Part shown: positions 45,617-54,635 of the stretch, piece after piece
How positions within the stretch are numbered: position 1 is the stretch's first letter
How the letters are laid out: each line of letters starts with the position of its first letter
Assembly (NCBI RefSeq): GCF_001570565.1
Contig: NZ_BBXE01000015.1
Coordinates: forward strand, 212,841 to 276,840
Origin: Herbidospora yilanensis
GTDB taxonomy: Bacteria > Actinomycetota > Actinomycetes > Streptosporangiales > Streptosporangiaceae
Length of the DNA: 64,000 bases
Direction of reading: 5' to 3'
Translations under genes and position numbers: made by a program
Notes under the pieces: model-generated
Databases searched by the model: none
Told to the model about the DNA's origin: nothing
What the model saw: only the letters and a program-made list of their open reading frames with translations

Positions 45617-45800
45617 ACGGCAGAAGTCTGGTCACCGCACCGGTCCGCGACCTGACCCGAACGGTCACGTCCGGGCCCGCCGGCTCGTCCTTTCGGCCAA
45701 CGGGGAGAACCTGCCGCGAGTCGGCGGGAAATGATCTTGTTGGCGTTGATCGCGGCGTATCGTAGCTCGGAACACGGTACGGCGACTGGACGGGTGGAAC

Positions 45801-47705
45801 ATGGACACTCTTCACGGATCTTCCCCCTTTCCCCCTATCGCGGATTACGGCTTCCTCTCCGACTGTGAAGTGACCGCACTGGTCGCGAGCAGCGGAAACA
45901 TCGAATGGCTCTGCCTGCCACGGCTCGACTCCCCGTCGGTTTTCGGCGCGGTGCTCGACCGGGGCGCGGGGCGGTTCCGGCTCGGCCCGGCCGACACGTA
46001 CGTCCCGGCCGCCCGCCGATATCTCCCGGGCACGATGGTGCTGGAGACCTCCTGGGGCACCCCTCAGGGCTGGATCATCGTCAGGGACGTCCTGCTCATC
46101 GGTCCCTGGCACCACGAGAACGAGCTCTCCCACACCCACCGGAGAGCGCCCACCGACTACGACAGCGACCACGTCCTGCTCCGGACGGTCCGCTGCGTGT
46201 CGGGCGAACTGCAGATCACACTGGACTGCGAACCGGTCCTCGACTACGGCCGTAAGCCCGTGAACTGGTCATACACAGGTAGGGGCTACCACCAAGGACT
46301 GGCGACCGCGGAGGGCAGTGACCTCAAGCTGAGGCTCACCACCGACATGCGGCTGGGCTTCGAGGCGGGCCGCGCCATGGCCCGCACCCTGATCAAGGAA
46401 GGGGAGACGCACTTCGTCGCGCTCACCTGGACCGAGCACGAACCCCCGTACACCTACGACGACGCCTACAAACGGCTCGTCTGGACCGCGCACCACTGGC
46501 AACACTGGCTGGCCCGCGGCGACATCCCCGACCACCCCTGGCGCGGCTACCTGGAGCGCAGCGCCCTCACCCTGAAGGGGCTGACCTTCGCCCCCACGGG
46601 AGCGCTGGTCGCGGCGGCCACGACCTCGCTGCCGGAGACCCCGGGCGGCGAGCGCAACTGGGACTACCGCTACTCCTGGGTGCGCGACTCGACCTTCGCG
46701 CTCTGGGGCCTCTACACGCTCGGCTTCGACTGGGAGGCCGACGACTTCTTCTGGTTCATCGCCGACGTGGCCGAGCGCGACGAAGAACTCCAGATCATGT
46801 ACGGGGTCGACGGCGAACGCGACCTGACCGAGCGCATCCTCGACCACCTCGAAGGGTACGAGGGCGCCAAGCCGGTCCGCATCGGCAACGGCGCGTTCGA
46901 CCACCGGCAGAACGACGTCTGGGGCGCGGTCCTCGACTCCTTCTACATCCACATCAAGTCGCGCGACCGGCTCGACGACCGGATCTGGCCGATCCTGGTC
47001 CGGCAGGTCGAGGCCGCGATGAAGCACTGGCGCGAGACCGACCGGGGCATCTGGGAGGTGCGCGGCGAGCCGCAGCACTTCACCTCCTCCAAGGTCATGT
47101 GCTGGGTGGCCATGGACCGCGGCGCCCGGCTGGCCGAGCTGCGCGGCGAACCCGAGCTGGCCAAGACGTGGCAGGCGGTCGCCGACGAGATCAAGGACGA
47201 CATCTGCACCAACGGTGTCAGCGAGAACGGGATCTTCCGGCAGCACTACGCCACCGACGCGCTCGACGCCTCGCTGCTGCTGATCCCGCTCGTGCGGTTC
47301 CTGCCGGCCGACGACCCGCGCGTGCGGGCGACCGTGCTGGCCATCGCCGACGACCTGACGGTCGACGACCTGGTGCTGCGTTACCGCACCAAGGAGACCG
47401 ACGACGGCCTGGCGGGCGAGGAGGGCACCTTCACGATCTGCTCGTTCTGGCTGGTCAGCGCCCTGGCCGAGATCGGGGAGCTACAGCGGGCCCGGCGGTT
47501 GTGCGAGAAGCTGCTCTCGTTCGCCAGCTCGCTCGGCCTCTACGCCGAAGAGATCGACCCGGTCAGCGGCCGGCAGCTGGGGAACTTCCCGCAGGCGTTC
47601 ACCCACCTGGCTCTGATCAACGCGATCATTCACATCATCCGTGCCGAAAACCACCTTCAGCACCCCGGAACTTCCCCGGCGGATCACTCGTTGAGGAGAC
47701 GGTGA
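45801..47705 (+). CDS. GH15-family trehalase / glucoamylase-like enzyme
   Basis: A 634-residue cytoplasmic glycoside hydrolase. The N-terminal trehalase-like domain starts PIADYGFLSDCEVTALVASS and GNIEWLCLPRLDSPSVFGAV; the (alpha/alpha)6 barrel has GERNWDYRYSWVRDSTFALW with the likely acid, HFTSSKVMCWVAMDRG and GEEGTFTICSFWLVSALAEI, where a catalytic-base Glu lies. The length and order match the mycobacterial GH15 alpha,alpha-trehalase and its paralogues. It is likely to hydrolyse trehalose or a related alpha-glucoside. No signal peptide. Confidence 0.88.
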   Translation: MDTLHGSSPFPPIADYGFLSDCEVTALVASSGNIEWLCLPRLDSPSVFGAVLDRGAGRFRLGPADTYVPAARRYLPGTMVLETSWGTPQGWIIVRDVLLIGPWHHENELSHTHRRAPTDYDSDHVLLRTVRCVSGELQITLDCEPVLDYGRKPVNWSYTGRGYHQGLATAEGSDLKLRLTTDMRLGFEAGRAMARTLIKEGETHFVALTWTEHEPPYTYDDAYKRLVWTAHHWQHWLARGDIPDHPWRGYLERSALTLKGLTFAPTGALVAAATTSLPETPGGERNWDYRYSWVRDSTFALWGLYTLGFDWEADDFFWFIADVAERDEELQIMYGVDGERDLTERILDHLEGYEGAKPVRIGNGAFDHRQNDVWGAVLDSFYIHIKSRDRLDDRIWPILVRQVEAAMKHWRETDRGIWEVRGEPQHFTSSKVMCWVAMDRGARLAELRGEPELAKTWQAVADEIKDDICTNGVSENGIFRQHYATDALDASLLLIPLVRFLPADDPRVRATVLAIADDLTVDDLVLRYRTKETDDGLAGEEGTFTICSFWLVSALAEIGELQRARRLCEKLLSFASSLGLYAEEIDPVSGRQLGNFPQAFTHLALINAIIHIIRAENHLQHPGTSPADHSLRRR

Positions 47706-47791
47706 GAACCATCCCTTGGTCTTGCGGGCTTTACCAACCCACGGGACCATGGCGAAATAGCTGATCATTAAAACCGCATCGTGGAGGCACG

Positions 47792-48586
47792 GTGGAGAGC
47801 AGAAACCCGATTTTCAGTCGGCGTGGCCCGGTCGGCCAAGGACAGTGGTCGGGGCCGACGCCGAGCCCCCAGCATTTGCAGGACATGTACAACCAGCCGG
47901 CCTATGCGCCGCCCACCCCCGTGGGCCGCGTCCTGACGATGGACGACGTCGTCATGAAGGGCTTCATCGTCCTCGGCACGCTGCTCGCGTCCGCGGGCGT
48001 GGCCTGGGTGATGGAGGTCCCGATCGGGATCGCGGTCGTGGCGGTCATCGCCGCGCTGATCCTCGGTCTGGTCATCACGTTCAAGCAGAGCACCAACCCG
48101 GCGCTCATCCTGGCCTACGCGGTGCTCGAAGGCGTCGCGCTGGCCGGGATCAGCCTGGTCTTCGCGGCACGATTCGGCAACGGCATCGTCCTCCAGGCGA
48201 TCGTCGGCACCATGATGGCGGTCCTGGGTGTTCTCGCGGTCTACGCGCTGAACATCTTCCGCCCCACGCCCAAGTTCGCGAAGTTCGTGATCGGCGCCGC
48301 GATCGGCGCCATCGGCCTGATCCTGGTCAACATGCTGGTCGGCATCTGGGTGCCGGGCGGGCTGGGTCTTCGGTCCGGCGGTGCGCTGGCGATCGTGTTC
48401 AGCGTCGGCATGATCCTGCTGGGCATGTTCTTCCTGCTGCTCGACTTCGACGAGATCAACCACGCGGTCCAGGCCGGCGCCCCCGAGCGCACGTCCTGGC
48501 TGCTCGTCTTCGGCCTGATGCTCAGCATCGTCTGGATCTACCTTGAGGTCCTGCGGCTGCTGTCGTACTTCTCCGGCGACGACTGA
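47792..48586 (+). CDS. Bax inhibitor-1 / YccA-family membrane protein
   Basis: A 264-residue protein with a soluble N-terminal 50 residues (SRRGPVGQGQWSGPTPSPQH) and seven hydrophobic segments, from VVMKGFIVLGTLLASAGVAW to TSWLLVFGLMLSIVWIYLEV. The stretch FDEINHAVQAGAPERTSWL near the end matches the acidic UPF0005/BI-1 signature. The family are pH-sensitive calcium-leak or protease-modulating proteins; the bacterial role is uncertain. GTG at 47792 follows TGGAGG. A clear terminator follows. Confidence 0.93.
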   Translation: MESRNPIFSRRGPVGQGQWSGPTPSPQHLQDMYNQPAYAPPTPVGRVLTMDDVVMKGFIVLGTLLASAGVAWVMEVPIGIAVVAVIAALILGLVITFKQSTNPALILAYAVLEGVALAGISLVFAARFGNGIVLQAIVGTMMAVLGVLAVYALNIFRPTPKFAKFVIGAAIGAIGLILVNMLVGIWVPGGLGLRSGGALAIVFSVGMILLGMFFLLLDFDEINHAVQAGAPERTSWLLVFGLMLSIVWIYLEVLRLLSYFSGDD

Positions 48587-48603
48587 TCCAACGACGGAAA
48601 GCG

Positions 48604-48628
48604 CGCCCCCGGCCACTCGCCGGGGGCG
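48604..48628 (+). terminator. Rho-independent terminator after the Bax-inhibitor gene
   Basis: CGCCCCCGGC and GCCGGGGGCG form a 10-bp stem with the loop CACTC, followed by TTTTCGTTGT, the best classical terminator in the window. Confidence 0.9.
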
Positions 48629-48752
48629 TTTTCGTTGTACGGCGAGGAACAAAAGATCAACAATTCGTAACGAAGAGATGTCTGTTGGGTCTTGTCAAGC
48701 CCCTGGCCGTGAGGCAGTGTCGACTCAAAGAGCCTTATCCGTGGAGGTGCTT

Positions 48753-48980
48753 ATGTCGTTGAACCACTCACCGGAGACCCAAACAAAGCTCATCGCCCGC
48801 GTCCCCACGATCACCGGACGCGAACTCCCCGAGTGGTTTCAAGCCATCGACAACGGTCCGTCGTTCTCTCGCTGCGACGAGCGTGCCAACTGGCTCGCCG
48901 ACGAACACGGGCTGACCCACGGCTACGCCGCCGCCATCGTGCTGGAGCACGAGCGACGCCGACGCGGCCACATTTTCTAA
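48753..48980 (+). CDS. DUF4287-like small protein
   Basis: A 75-residue cytoplasmic protein starting at ATG 48753 after GGAGGTGC. It has the pattern of the DUF4287 family: a ...TGRELPEWFQAIDNGPSF... block, then CDERANWLADEHGLTHGYAA and AIVLEHERRRRG. The function is not known. Monocistronic, with a terminator on each side. Confidence 0.85.
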   Translation: MSLNHSPETQTKLIARVPTITGRELPEWFQAIDNGPSFSRCDERANWLADEHGLTHGYAAAIVLEHERRRRGHIF

Positions 48981-48992
48981 CAGGTCTTCACA

Positions 48993-49020
48993 GCGCCCGC
49001 GCCCCCTCCGGCGCGGGCGC
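48993..49020 (+). terminator. hairpin after the DUF4287 gene
   Basis: GCGCCCGCGCC and GGCGCGGGCGC form a perfect 11-bp stem with the loop CCCTCC, 12 bases after the stop. Confidence 0.85.
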
Positions 49021-49026
49021 ATCATT

Positions 49027-49443
49027 GTGTCCATGGACATCAGCAAGGCCCTGGAGTTCGTCCGGGCCAACCACCGCGCGGTTCTGATCACCCGCTACCC
49101 CGACGGCCGCATCCAGTCGTCACCCGTCACGGTCGGGGTCGACGCCGATGACCACGTCGTGATCAGCAGCCGCGAGACCGCCGTCAAGACCCGGAACGTG
49201 CGGAAGACCCCCGAGGTCGTCATCACCGTCATGACCGACGCCTTCTACGGCCAGTGGCTCCAGCTTGAGGGCACGGCCGAGGTGGTCTCGCTGCCCGAGG
49301 CGATGGAACCCCTGGTCGACTACTACCGCGGCATCAGCGGCGAACACCCCGACTGGGACGACTACCGCGCCGCGATGGAGCGGGACCGGCGAGTGATCAT
49401 TCGCGTCACCGTGACCAAGGCCGGTCCCGACTTCCACGGTTAG
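49027..49443 (+). CDS. PPOX-class (likely F420-dependent) oxidoreductase
   Basis: A 138-residue split-beta-barrel protein of the pyridoxamine-phosphate-oxidase-like superfamily. The N-terminus (FVRANHRAVLITRYPDGRIQ, then SSPVTVGVDADDHVVISSRE, TAVKTRNVRKTPEVVITVMT) matches the actinobacterial group that binds F420 or flavin. The start is GTG 49027 or, perhaps better, ATG 49033. The substrate is unknown. Its end overlaps the convergent thiolase gene by 4 bases. Confidence 0.85.
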   Translation: MSMDISKALEFVRANHRAVLITRYPDGRIQSSPVTVGVDADDHVVISSRETAVKTRNVRKTPEVVITVMTDAFYGQWLQLEGTAEVVSLPEAMEPLVDYYRGISGEHPDWDDYRAAMERDRRVIIRVTVTKAGPDFHG

Positions 49444-50660
49444 GAGAGTCGCTCCACGATCATCGCCATGCCCTGGCCGCCGCCGACGCACATGGTCTCC
49501 AGGCCGATGGTCCTGTCGTGGAAACGCAGGCTGTTGAGCAGCGTCGAGGTGATGCGCGCGCCGGTCATCCCGAAGGGGTGGCCGACCGCGATGGCGCCGC
49601 CGTTCACGTTCAGCCGGTCGAGGTCGATCCCGAGGTCCTGGTACGACGGGATCACCTGGGCCGCGAACGCCTCGTTGATCTCCACCAGATCGACGTCGCC
49701 GATCGCCATGCCGGCCTTGGCCAGCGCCTTCTTCGACGCCTCGACCGGGCCCAGGCCCATGATCTCGGGCGACAGGCCGGTGACGCCGGTCGACACGATC
49801 CGGGCCAGCGGGGTGATGCCGAGCTGGGCGGCCTTGACGTCACTCATGATCACCACGGCGGCGGCGCCGTCGTTGAGTGGGCAGCAGTTGCCCGCCGTGA
49901 CCGTGCCGTCGGGGCGGAAGACCGGCTTGAGCTGCGAGACCGCCTCGTAGGTGGTGCCCGCGCGGGGGCCGTCGTCCGTGCTGACGACGGTGCCGTCGGG
50001 CAGCGTGACCGGCGTGATGTCGGTCTCCCAGAAGCCGTTCGCCAGCGCCTTCTCGGCGAGGTTCTGCGAACGCACGCCGAACTCGTCCTGCTCGCGGCGG
50101 CTGACGCCCCGCGAGGAGGCGACGTTCTCGGCGGTCTGGCCCATCGCCAGGTAGATGTCGGGCACGTGGCCGTCTTCACGGGGGTCGTGCCACGGGGGCG
50201 TGCCGCCCGCGGCGGCGGCGTCGGTGCGCCCCTTGGCGTCGAGGAACCGGGTGTTGCGGGTGTCGGGCCACGAGTCGGCGGCGCCCTTGACGAACCGTGA
50301 CACGCACTCGACGCCGGCCGAGACGAACACGTCGCCCTCTCCGGCCTTGATCGCGTGGAAGGCCATGCGGGTGGTCTGCAGCGACGACGAACAGTAGCGG
50401 TTGACGGTGGTGCCCGGCACCCCGTCGAGGCCGAGCAGCACGGTCACCACCCGGGCCAGGTTGAAGCCCTGCTCGCCGGCCGGCTGGCCGGTGCCGAGCA
50501 GCAGGTCGTCGATCTCGTTCGGGTCGAGTTGCGGCACCTTCGCCAGCGCCGCCGTGACCATCTGGACGGTCAGGTCGTCGGCGCGGATCTCCTTGAGCGA
50601 TCCCTTGTTGGCGCGGCCGATGGGGGAGCGGGCGGTCGCGACGATGACTGCCTCAGGCAT
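49440..50660 (-). CDS. acetyl-CoA C-acyltransferase (thiolase)
   Basis: Condenses or cleaves acyl-CoA and acetyl-CoA in fatty-acid beta-oxidation or related pathways. The 406-residue protein has the nucleophilic Cys90 in VNRYCSSSLQTT, LVEINEAFAAQV, the histidine motif NGGAIAVGHPFGMTGAR, and the second active-site cysteine in ETMCVGGGQGMAMIVE. ATG at 50660 is chosen: GGAGAGCC lies upstream and the peptide begins MPEAVIVATARSPIGR, as in the family. The convergent PPOX gene overlaps its end. Confidence 0.95.
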   Translation of the reverse strand: MPEAVIVATARSPIGRANKGSLKEIRADDLTVQMVTAALAKVPQLDPNEIDDLLLGTGQPAGEQGFNLARVVTVLLGLDGVPGTTVNRYCSSSLQTTRMAFHAIKAGEGDVFVSAGVECVSRFVKGAADSWPDTRNTRFLDAKGRTDAAAAGGTPPWHDPREDGHVPDIYLAMGQTAENVASSRGVSRREQDEFGVRSQNLAEKALANGFWETDITPVTLPDGTVVSTDDGPRAGTTYEAVSQLKPVFRPDGTVTAGNCCPLNDGAAAVVIMSDVKAAQLGITPLARIVSTGVTGLSPEIMGLGPVEASKKALAKAGMAIGDVDLVEINEAFAAQVIPSYQDLGIDLDRLNVNGGAIAVGHPFGMTGARITSTLLNSLRFHDRTIGLETMCVGGGQGMAMIVERLS

Positions 50661-50777
50661 GGGGCTCTCCAGTGTGACGGCGGACCTCTCCCCGGAGGCT
50701 ACTACCTGGTATTCCAGAAGTCGGCGGCAGGGTGCCAGAAAACAGAACTTTGTACTGGTGCACAAGCGGGCCGAGGA

Positions 50778-52118
50778 TCAGCCGTACATGCCGGGCAGGG
50801 TGGTGGTGGCGTCCTTGACGCCGTGGAGGGCGCCCTTCTCGTCGCGCCACAGGCGCCAGCCGTTCTGGGCACCGGTGAACCAGGCGGGCGGGGCGCCCGC
50901 GTCGGTGGTGCGTTTCCCGGTGGCCAGGTCGAACTCGCACAACGAGGCGACGGAGTAGAACCCGGCGGCGGCCTTGCCCAGGGGCTGCGGGTCGGTCACG
51001 CAGAACGACCAGCTCCGGATGCCCTTGACCTGGGTGGCCTGGCCGCTCGACAGGTCGAAGGCCGAGCCGGGGGCGTTGTGCTTGAGGAACCCGAGGGTGT
51101 TCATCGCCTGCGGGAACGCCAGCCACCAGCCGGAACCGGGCACCTGGGTGGCGGTGATCTGCCCCATCACCCGCCCGCTCTGCCCGTCGAGCCGGGCGAA
51201 CCCGCCGTAGGTGCCCTGGCCGTCGACCGGCCGCACCACCGGCGACACCGCCGGGTTGCCGCTCGGGTAGACCCGCACCACCGACGGCCGCACCCAGTCG
51301 ATCACCCCGTCGGCCAGCCGGATCGAGAACATCCCGAACGTGGAGGTCTTCCCGGTCTTGGGGTGGGTGTAGGGGGCGATGTAGCCGACCAGCCGGTCGC
51401 CGGACACCCCGAACGCCCAGCCGCCCGACAGGTCGACCCCGTTGCCGAGGGCCGCCTGCACCGGCTGCTGCCACAGGGGTGTGCCGTCCTTCAGCGAGTA
51501 GGCCTCCACGACCGGGTCGGCCGCGAGGCGCAGGATGACGACGTGCTTGTCGTCGGACCACTCGACCTCGGCGATGCCGGGCATCTTCCAGACCACCTTG
51601 CCGGTCTTGGGGTCGAGCACGATCATGCGCGCGTTCGCCAGGGCGGTGTGCTCCGACATGCAGACGAACGCGCCGCAGCGCTGCGGCCCGAACGTCGAGT
51701 GGACCGGCCGGGTCCAGAGCTGCTTTCCGGTGCGGGCGTCGCGCGCCATCAGCGTGGCGTTCCAGCGGCCCTGCTTGGCCGGGTCGAGCGCGACCACGAC
51801 CCCCTGGCCGGGGGCGGTCTCGACGGTGGCGGGGGCCTGCACACCCATGCCGGGCAGCCGCCCGGCCATCGTCGCGGGCTGGGCCCAGAGCTTCTTTCCG
51901 CTGGTCAGCTCGACGGCCACGGTCTCCAGGTTCCCGTCGGCCCGCATCGACGTCAGAGCCGCCACCCCGGCCCCCGTGGTGGTCCGGCTGACCACGTTGA
52001 CCTGGGTGTTGTTCCAGGTCGGGAAGGCGGCGGGGGCGATGGCGGCGTCACTGCCCGAGCAGGCGGCCAGGGCTCCGCACGTGAGCAGGGCGAGCGCGAG
52101 GGCATGGGGCCGTATCAA
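50778..52118 (-). CDS. PQQ-repeat beta-propeller lipoprotein
   Basis: A 446-residue predicted lipoprotein: signal MIRPHALALALLTCGALAAC with the lipobox LAAC and acylated Cys20, then repeated propeller strands of the PQQ-like type (TSGKKLWAQPATMAG, ARTGKQLWTRPVH, PKTGKVVWKMPG, LKDGTPLWQQPV, LATGKRTTDAG). It carries no PQQ-enzyme catalytic site. Relatives act in envelope assembly or have no known role. It follows the SGNH hydrolase gene on the same strand. Confidence 0.85.
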   Translation of the reverse strand: MIRPHALALALLTCGALAACSGSDAAIAPAAFPTWNNTQVNVVSRTTTGAGVAALTSMRADGNLETVAVELTSGKKLWAQPATMAGRLPGMGVQAPATVETAPGQGVVVALDPAKQGRWNATLMARDARTGKQLWTRPVHSTFGPQRCGAFVCMSEHTALANARMIVLDPKTGKVVWKMPGIAEVEWSDDKHVVILRLAADPVVEAYSLKDGTPLWQQPVQAALGNGVDLSGGWAFGVSGDRLVGYIAPYTHPKTGKTSTFGMFSIRLADGVIDWVRPSVVRVYPSGNPAVSPVVRPVDGQGTYGGFARLDGQSGRVMGQITATQVPGSGWWLAFPQAMNTLGFLKHNAPGSAFDLSSGQATQVKGIRSWSFCVTDPQPLGKAAAGFYSVASLCEFDLATGKRTTDAGAPPAWFTGAQNGWRLWRDEKGALHGVKDATTTLPGMYG

Positions 52119-52167
52119 GATTCACTCCTCCAGGGGGTGACGGCCCGGACGCCGAGGGTGACCGGAA

Positions 52168-53145
52168 TCAGGTGTGCGGAGACACCACGTCACGCCTGCG
52201 GCGGAGCAGCATGGCCCACCGTCCGTGGGGACCGACCGCCCGGCCTGCGACGCGGGTCGCGGTGACCTCGGTTCCGGGTTCCTCAACGGCCATCGCCGCC
52301 AGAAGGTATTGCGAGCCTTCGACGCGCTCGGGGGAGGGCTCTGGCCACAGGTCGAGCGCGGCGCATACAGAAGGTAGCACTGTGTAAGCGGCCTGTAGGT
52401 AGCCTCGGGCACTTGGATGGAATCGATCGGGTCCGAACATTTCTGTCGGATTTGTCATGAACGAGGGTCCGAGCAGGTCGGCGAAGCTGACCGTGCGCCC
52501 GCCCGCCTCGATCACCGCGATCGTCTGCGCGGCGGCGAGCTGACGGCTCCACCGGCGCGTCACCCAGCGCAACGGCTGGGCGATCGGCCGGACCGTGCCG
52601 AGATCCGGGCAGGTGCCCACGACCACCTGCGCGCCCGACTCGCGCAGCCGCCGCACGGCGTCCTGGAGGTGGCGGACCGCGGTCGCCGGGCGGGTCTGGG
52701 TGGTGACGTCGTTGGCGCCGATGAAGACGACCGCCACGTCGGGACCGACGTCGAGGGCCCGGTCGACCTGGGCGTCGAGGTCACGGGAGATGGCGCCCGA
52801 CCGGCCCACCACGGTCAGCCGGACCGGCCGCTCGGCCACCGCGGCCAGGCCGAGGGCCAGGTTCACGCCCGGGGTGTCCTTCGGGTCGGTCATGCCGAGG
52901 CCGACCGAGGTCGAGTCGCCGAGCACCACCATGGAGATCGGCTCACCGGGATGGTCGCCGTAGACGCCGTCGGAGGGCGGGCCGTCCTCGGAGGTCGGAC
53001 GGCCGACGATGCGGCGGGCGACCATGGCCTCGGCCATCAGGAGCGCGTAGGTCGCCGCCCCGAGGGCGGTCACGCCGCCCCCGCCCAGCGCGGCGGCCGT
53101 CACGATGCGCCTGGCGGCCCGTGCCGCACCCGGAGTCCAGATCAC
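52168..53145 (-). CDS. SGNH/GDSL-family hydrolase, membrane-anchored
   Basis: A 325-residue predicted esterase/lipase. An N-terminal hydrophobic helix (about 12-40, IVTAAALGGGGVTALGAATY) may anchor or export it. The block I serine is in VVLGDSTSVGLGMTD, block III is VFIGANDVTTQ with the G-x-N-D motif, and block V is MFGPDRFHPSARGY with Asp and His, so the SGNH set is complete. It is divergent from cystathionine beta-synthase; a GDSL-type lipase near cbs is also found in mycobacteria. Confidence 0.9.
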   Translation of the reverse strand: MIWTPGAARAARRIVTAAALGGGGVTALGAATYALLMAEAMVARRIVGRPTSEDGPPSDGVYGDHPGEPISMVVLGDSTSVGLGMTDPKDTPGVNLALGLAAVAERPVRLTVVGRSGAISRDLDAQVDRALDVGPDVAVVFIGANDVTTQTRPATAVRHLQDAVRRLRESGAQVVVGTCPDLGTVRPIAQPLRWVTRRWSRQLAAAQTIAVIEAGGRTVSFADLLGPSFMTNPTEMFGPDRFHPSARGYLQAAYTVLPSVCAALDLWPEPSPERVEGSQYLLAAMAVEEPGTEVTATRVAGRAVGPHGRWAMLLRRRRDVVSPHT

Positions 53146-53264
53146 CGGCCCAACCCCCTATACGGTGTGAGGTGAAAACTAGCCGAGCCCCGGTCACCCC
53201 CTTGGGGCTGAGGCAGCCGTCCGGCCGACAAAGCTTCGGCAAAGAACACAAGGTGGTTCTCGCG

Positions 53265-54635
53265 GTGCGCGTACACGACTCGCTGATCGAGCTGATGGGG
53301 AACACCCCGCTCGTGAGGCTCCGCAAGGTGACGGCGGGCGCGCCGGCTCAGGTGCTGGCGAAAGTCGAATACTTCAACCCCGGCGGGTCGGTCAAAGACC
53401 GCATCGCGCTGCGCATGGTCGAGGCGGCCGAGCGCAGCGGCGCGCTCAAGCCGGGGGGCACGATCGTCGAGCCGACCTCCGGCAACACCGGGGTGGGGCT
53501 GGCCATCGTGGCGCAGGAGAAGGGCTACAAGTGCCTGTTCGTCTGCCCCGACAAGGTCGCCAACGACAAGATCGCCGTACTGCGCGCCTACGGCGCCGAG
53601 GTCGTGGTCTGCCCGACGGCCGTCTCGCCCGACCACCCCGACTCCTACTACTCGGTCTCCGACAGGCTCGCGCGGGAGGTCCCGAACGCCTGGAAGCCCG
53701 ACCAGTACAGCAACCCCGAGAACCCGGCCAGCCACTACCACTCGACCGGCCCGGAGATCTGGGAGCAGACCGAGGGGCGGATCACCCACTTCGTGGCGGG
53801 CGTCGGCACCGGCGGCACGATCAGCGGCACCGGCCGATACCTCAAGGAGGTCTCGAACGGCCGCGTGAAGATCATCGGCGCCGACCCCGAGGGCTCGGTC
53901 TACTCGGGCGGCACCGGCCGTCCCTACCTTGTCGAGGGCGTCGGCGAGGACATCTGGCCGGCCACCTACGACACCACGATCTGCGACGAGATCATCGCGG
54001 TCTCCGACCGTGACTCGTTCGGCATGACGCGGCGGCTGGCCCGCGAAGAGGCGCTGCTGGTCGGCGGCTCGTGCGGGATGGCCACGGTCGCGGCCGTCCG
54101 GGTGGCCCGCAACGCCGGCCCCGACGACGTCGTGGTGGTGCTGCTGCCCGACAGCGGCCGGGGCTACCTGTCGAAGATCTTCAACGACGAGTGGATGGCC
54201 GACTACGGCTTCCTGTCCACGGCGGCCGACGAACACGCCGTCGGCGAGGTGCTCGTCCGCAAGGGCGGGGTGCTGCCCCAGTTCGTCCACGTGCACCCCC
54301 ACGAGACCGTGTCGACGGCGATCGCGATCATGCGCGAGTACGGCGTCTCCCAGCTCCCCGTCATGAAGGAGGAGCCGCCGGTCATGGCCGCAGAGGTGGT
54401 CGGCTCGATCGTCGAGCGCGACCTGCTCGACGGCCTCTACCGGGGCAAGGTGCACGCCGACGATCCGCTGGGCGACCACATGTCGGCCCCGCTGCCGATG
54501 GTCGGTTCCGGCGAGGCGGTGGCCCGCGCGATCGAGGCGCTGGAGAAGGCCGACGCCGCCGTCGTGCTCGAAGACGGCAAGCCCGCCGGCCTGGTGACCA
54601 GGCAGGACCTGCTCGCCTTCCTATCGGGCCGGTAG
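53265..54635 (+). CDS. cbs: cystathionine beta-synthase
   Basis: PLP enzyme that joins serine and homocysteine to cystathionine, the first step of reverse transsulfuration. The 456-residue protein has the catalytic lysine in NPGGSVKDRIALRMVE, the PTSGNTGVGLAIVAQ loop, VGTGGTISGTGRYL, and a C-terminal pair of CBS domains (about 330-456, SQLPVMKE and KPAGLVTRQDLLAFLSG). GTG at 53265 is preferred since homologues begin close to the peptide MRVHDSLIELMGNTPLVRL; upstream in-frame codons are not conserved. With the metB-like gene 1.4 kb downstream it can convert homocysteine to cysteine. Confidence 0.93.
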   Translation: MRVHDSLIELMGNTPLVRLRKVTAGAPAQVLAKVEYFNPGGSVKDRIALRMVEAAERSGALKPGGTIVEPTSGNTGVGLAIVAQEKGYKCLFVCPDKVANDKIAVLRAYGAEVVVCPTAVSPDHPDSYYSVSDRLAREVPNAWKPDQYSNPENPASHYHSTGPEIWEQTEGRITHFVAGVGTGGTISGTGRYLKEVSNGRVKIIGADPEGSVYSGGTGRPYLVEGVGEDIWPATYDTTICDEIIAVSDRDSFGMTRRLAREEALLVGGSCGMATVAAVRVARNAGPDDVVVVLLPDSGRGYLSKIFNDEWMADYGFLSTAADEHAVGEVLVRKGGVLPQFVHVHPHETVSTAIAIMREYGVSQLPVMKEEPPVMAAEVVGSIVERDLLDGLYRGKVHADDPLGDHMSAPLPMVGSGEAVARAIEALEKADAAVVLEDGKPAGLVTRQDLLAFLSGR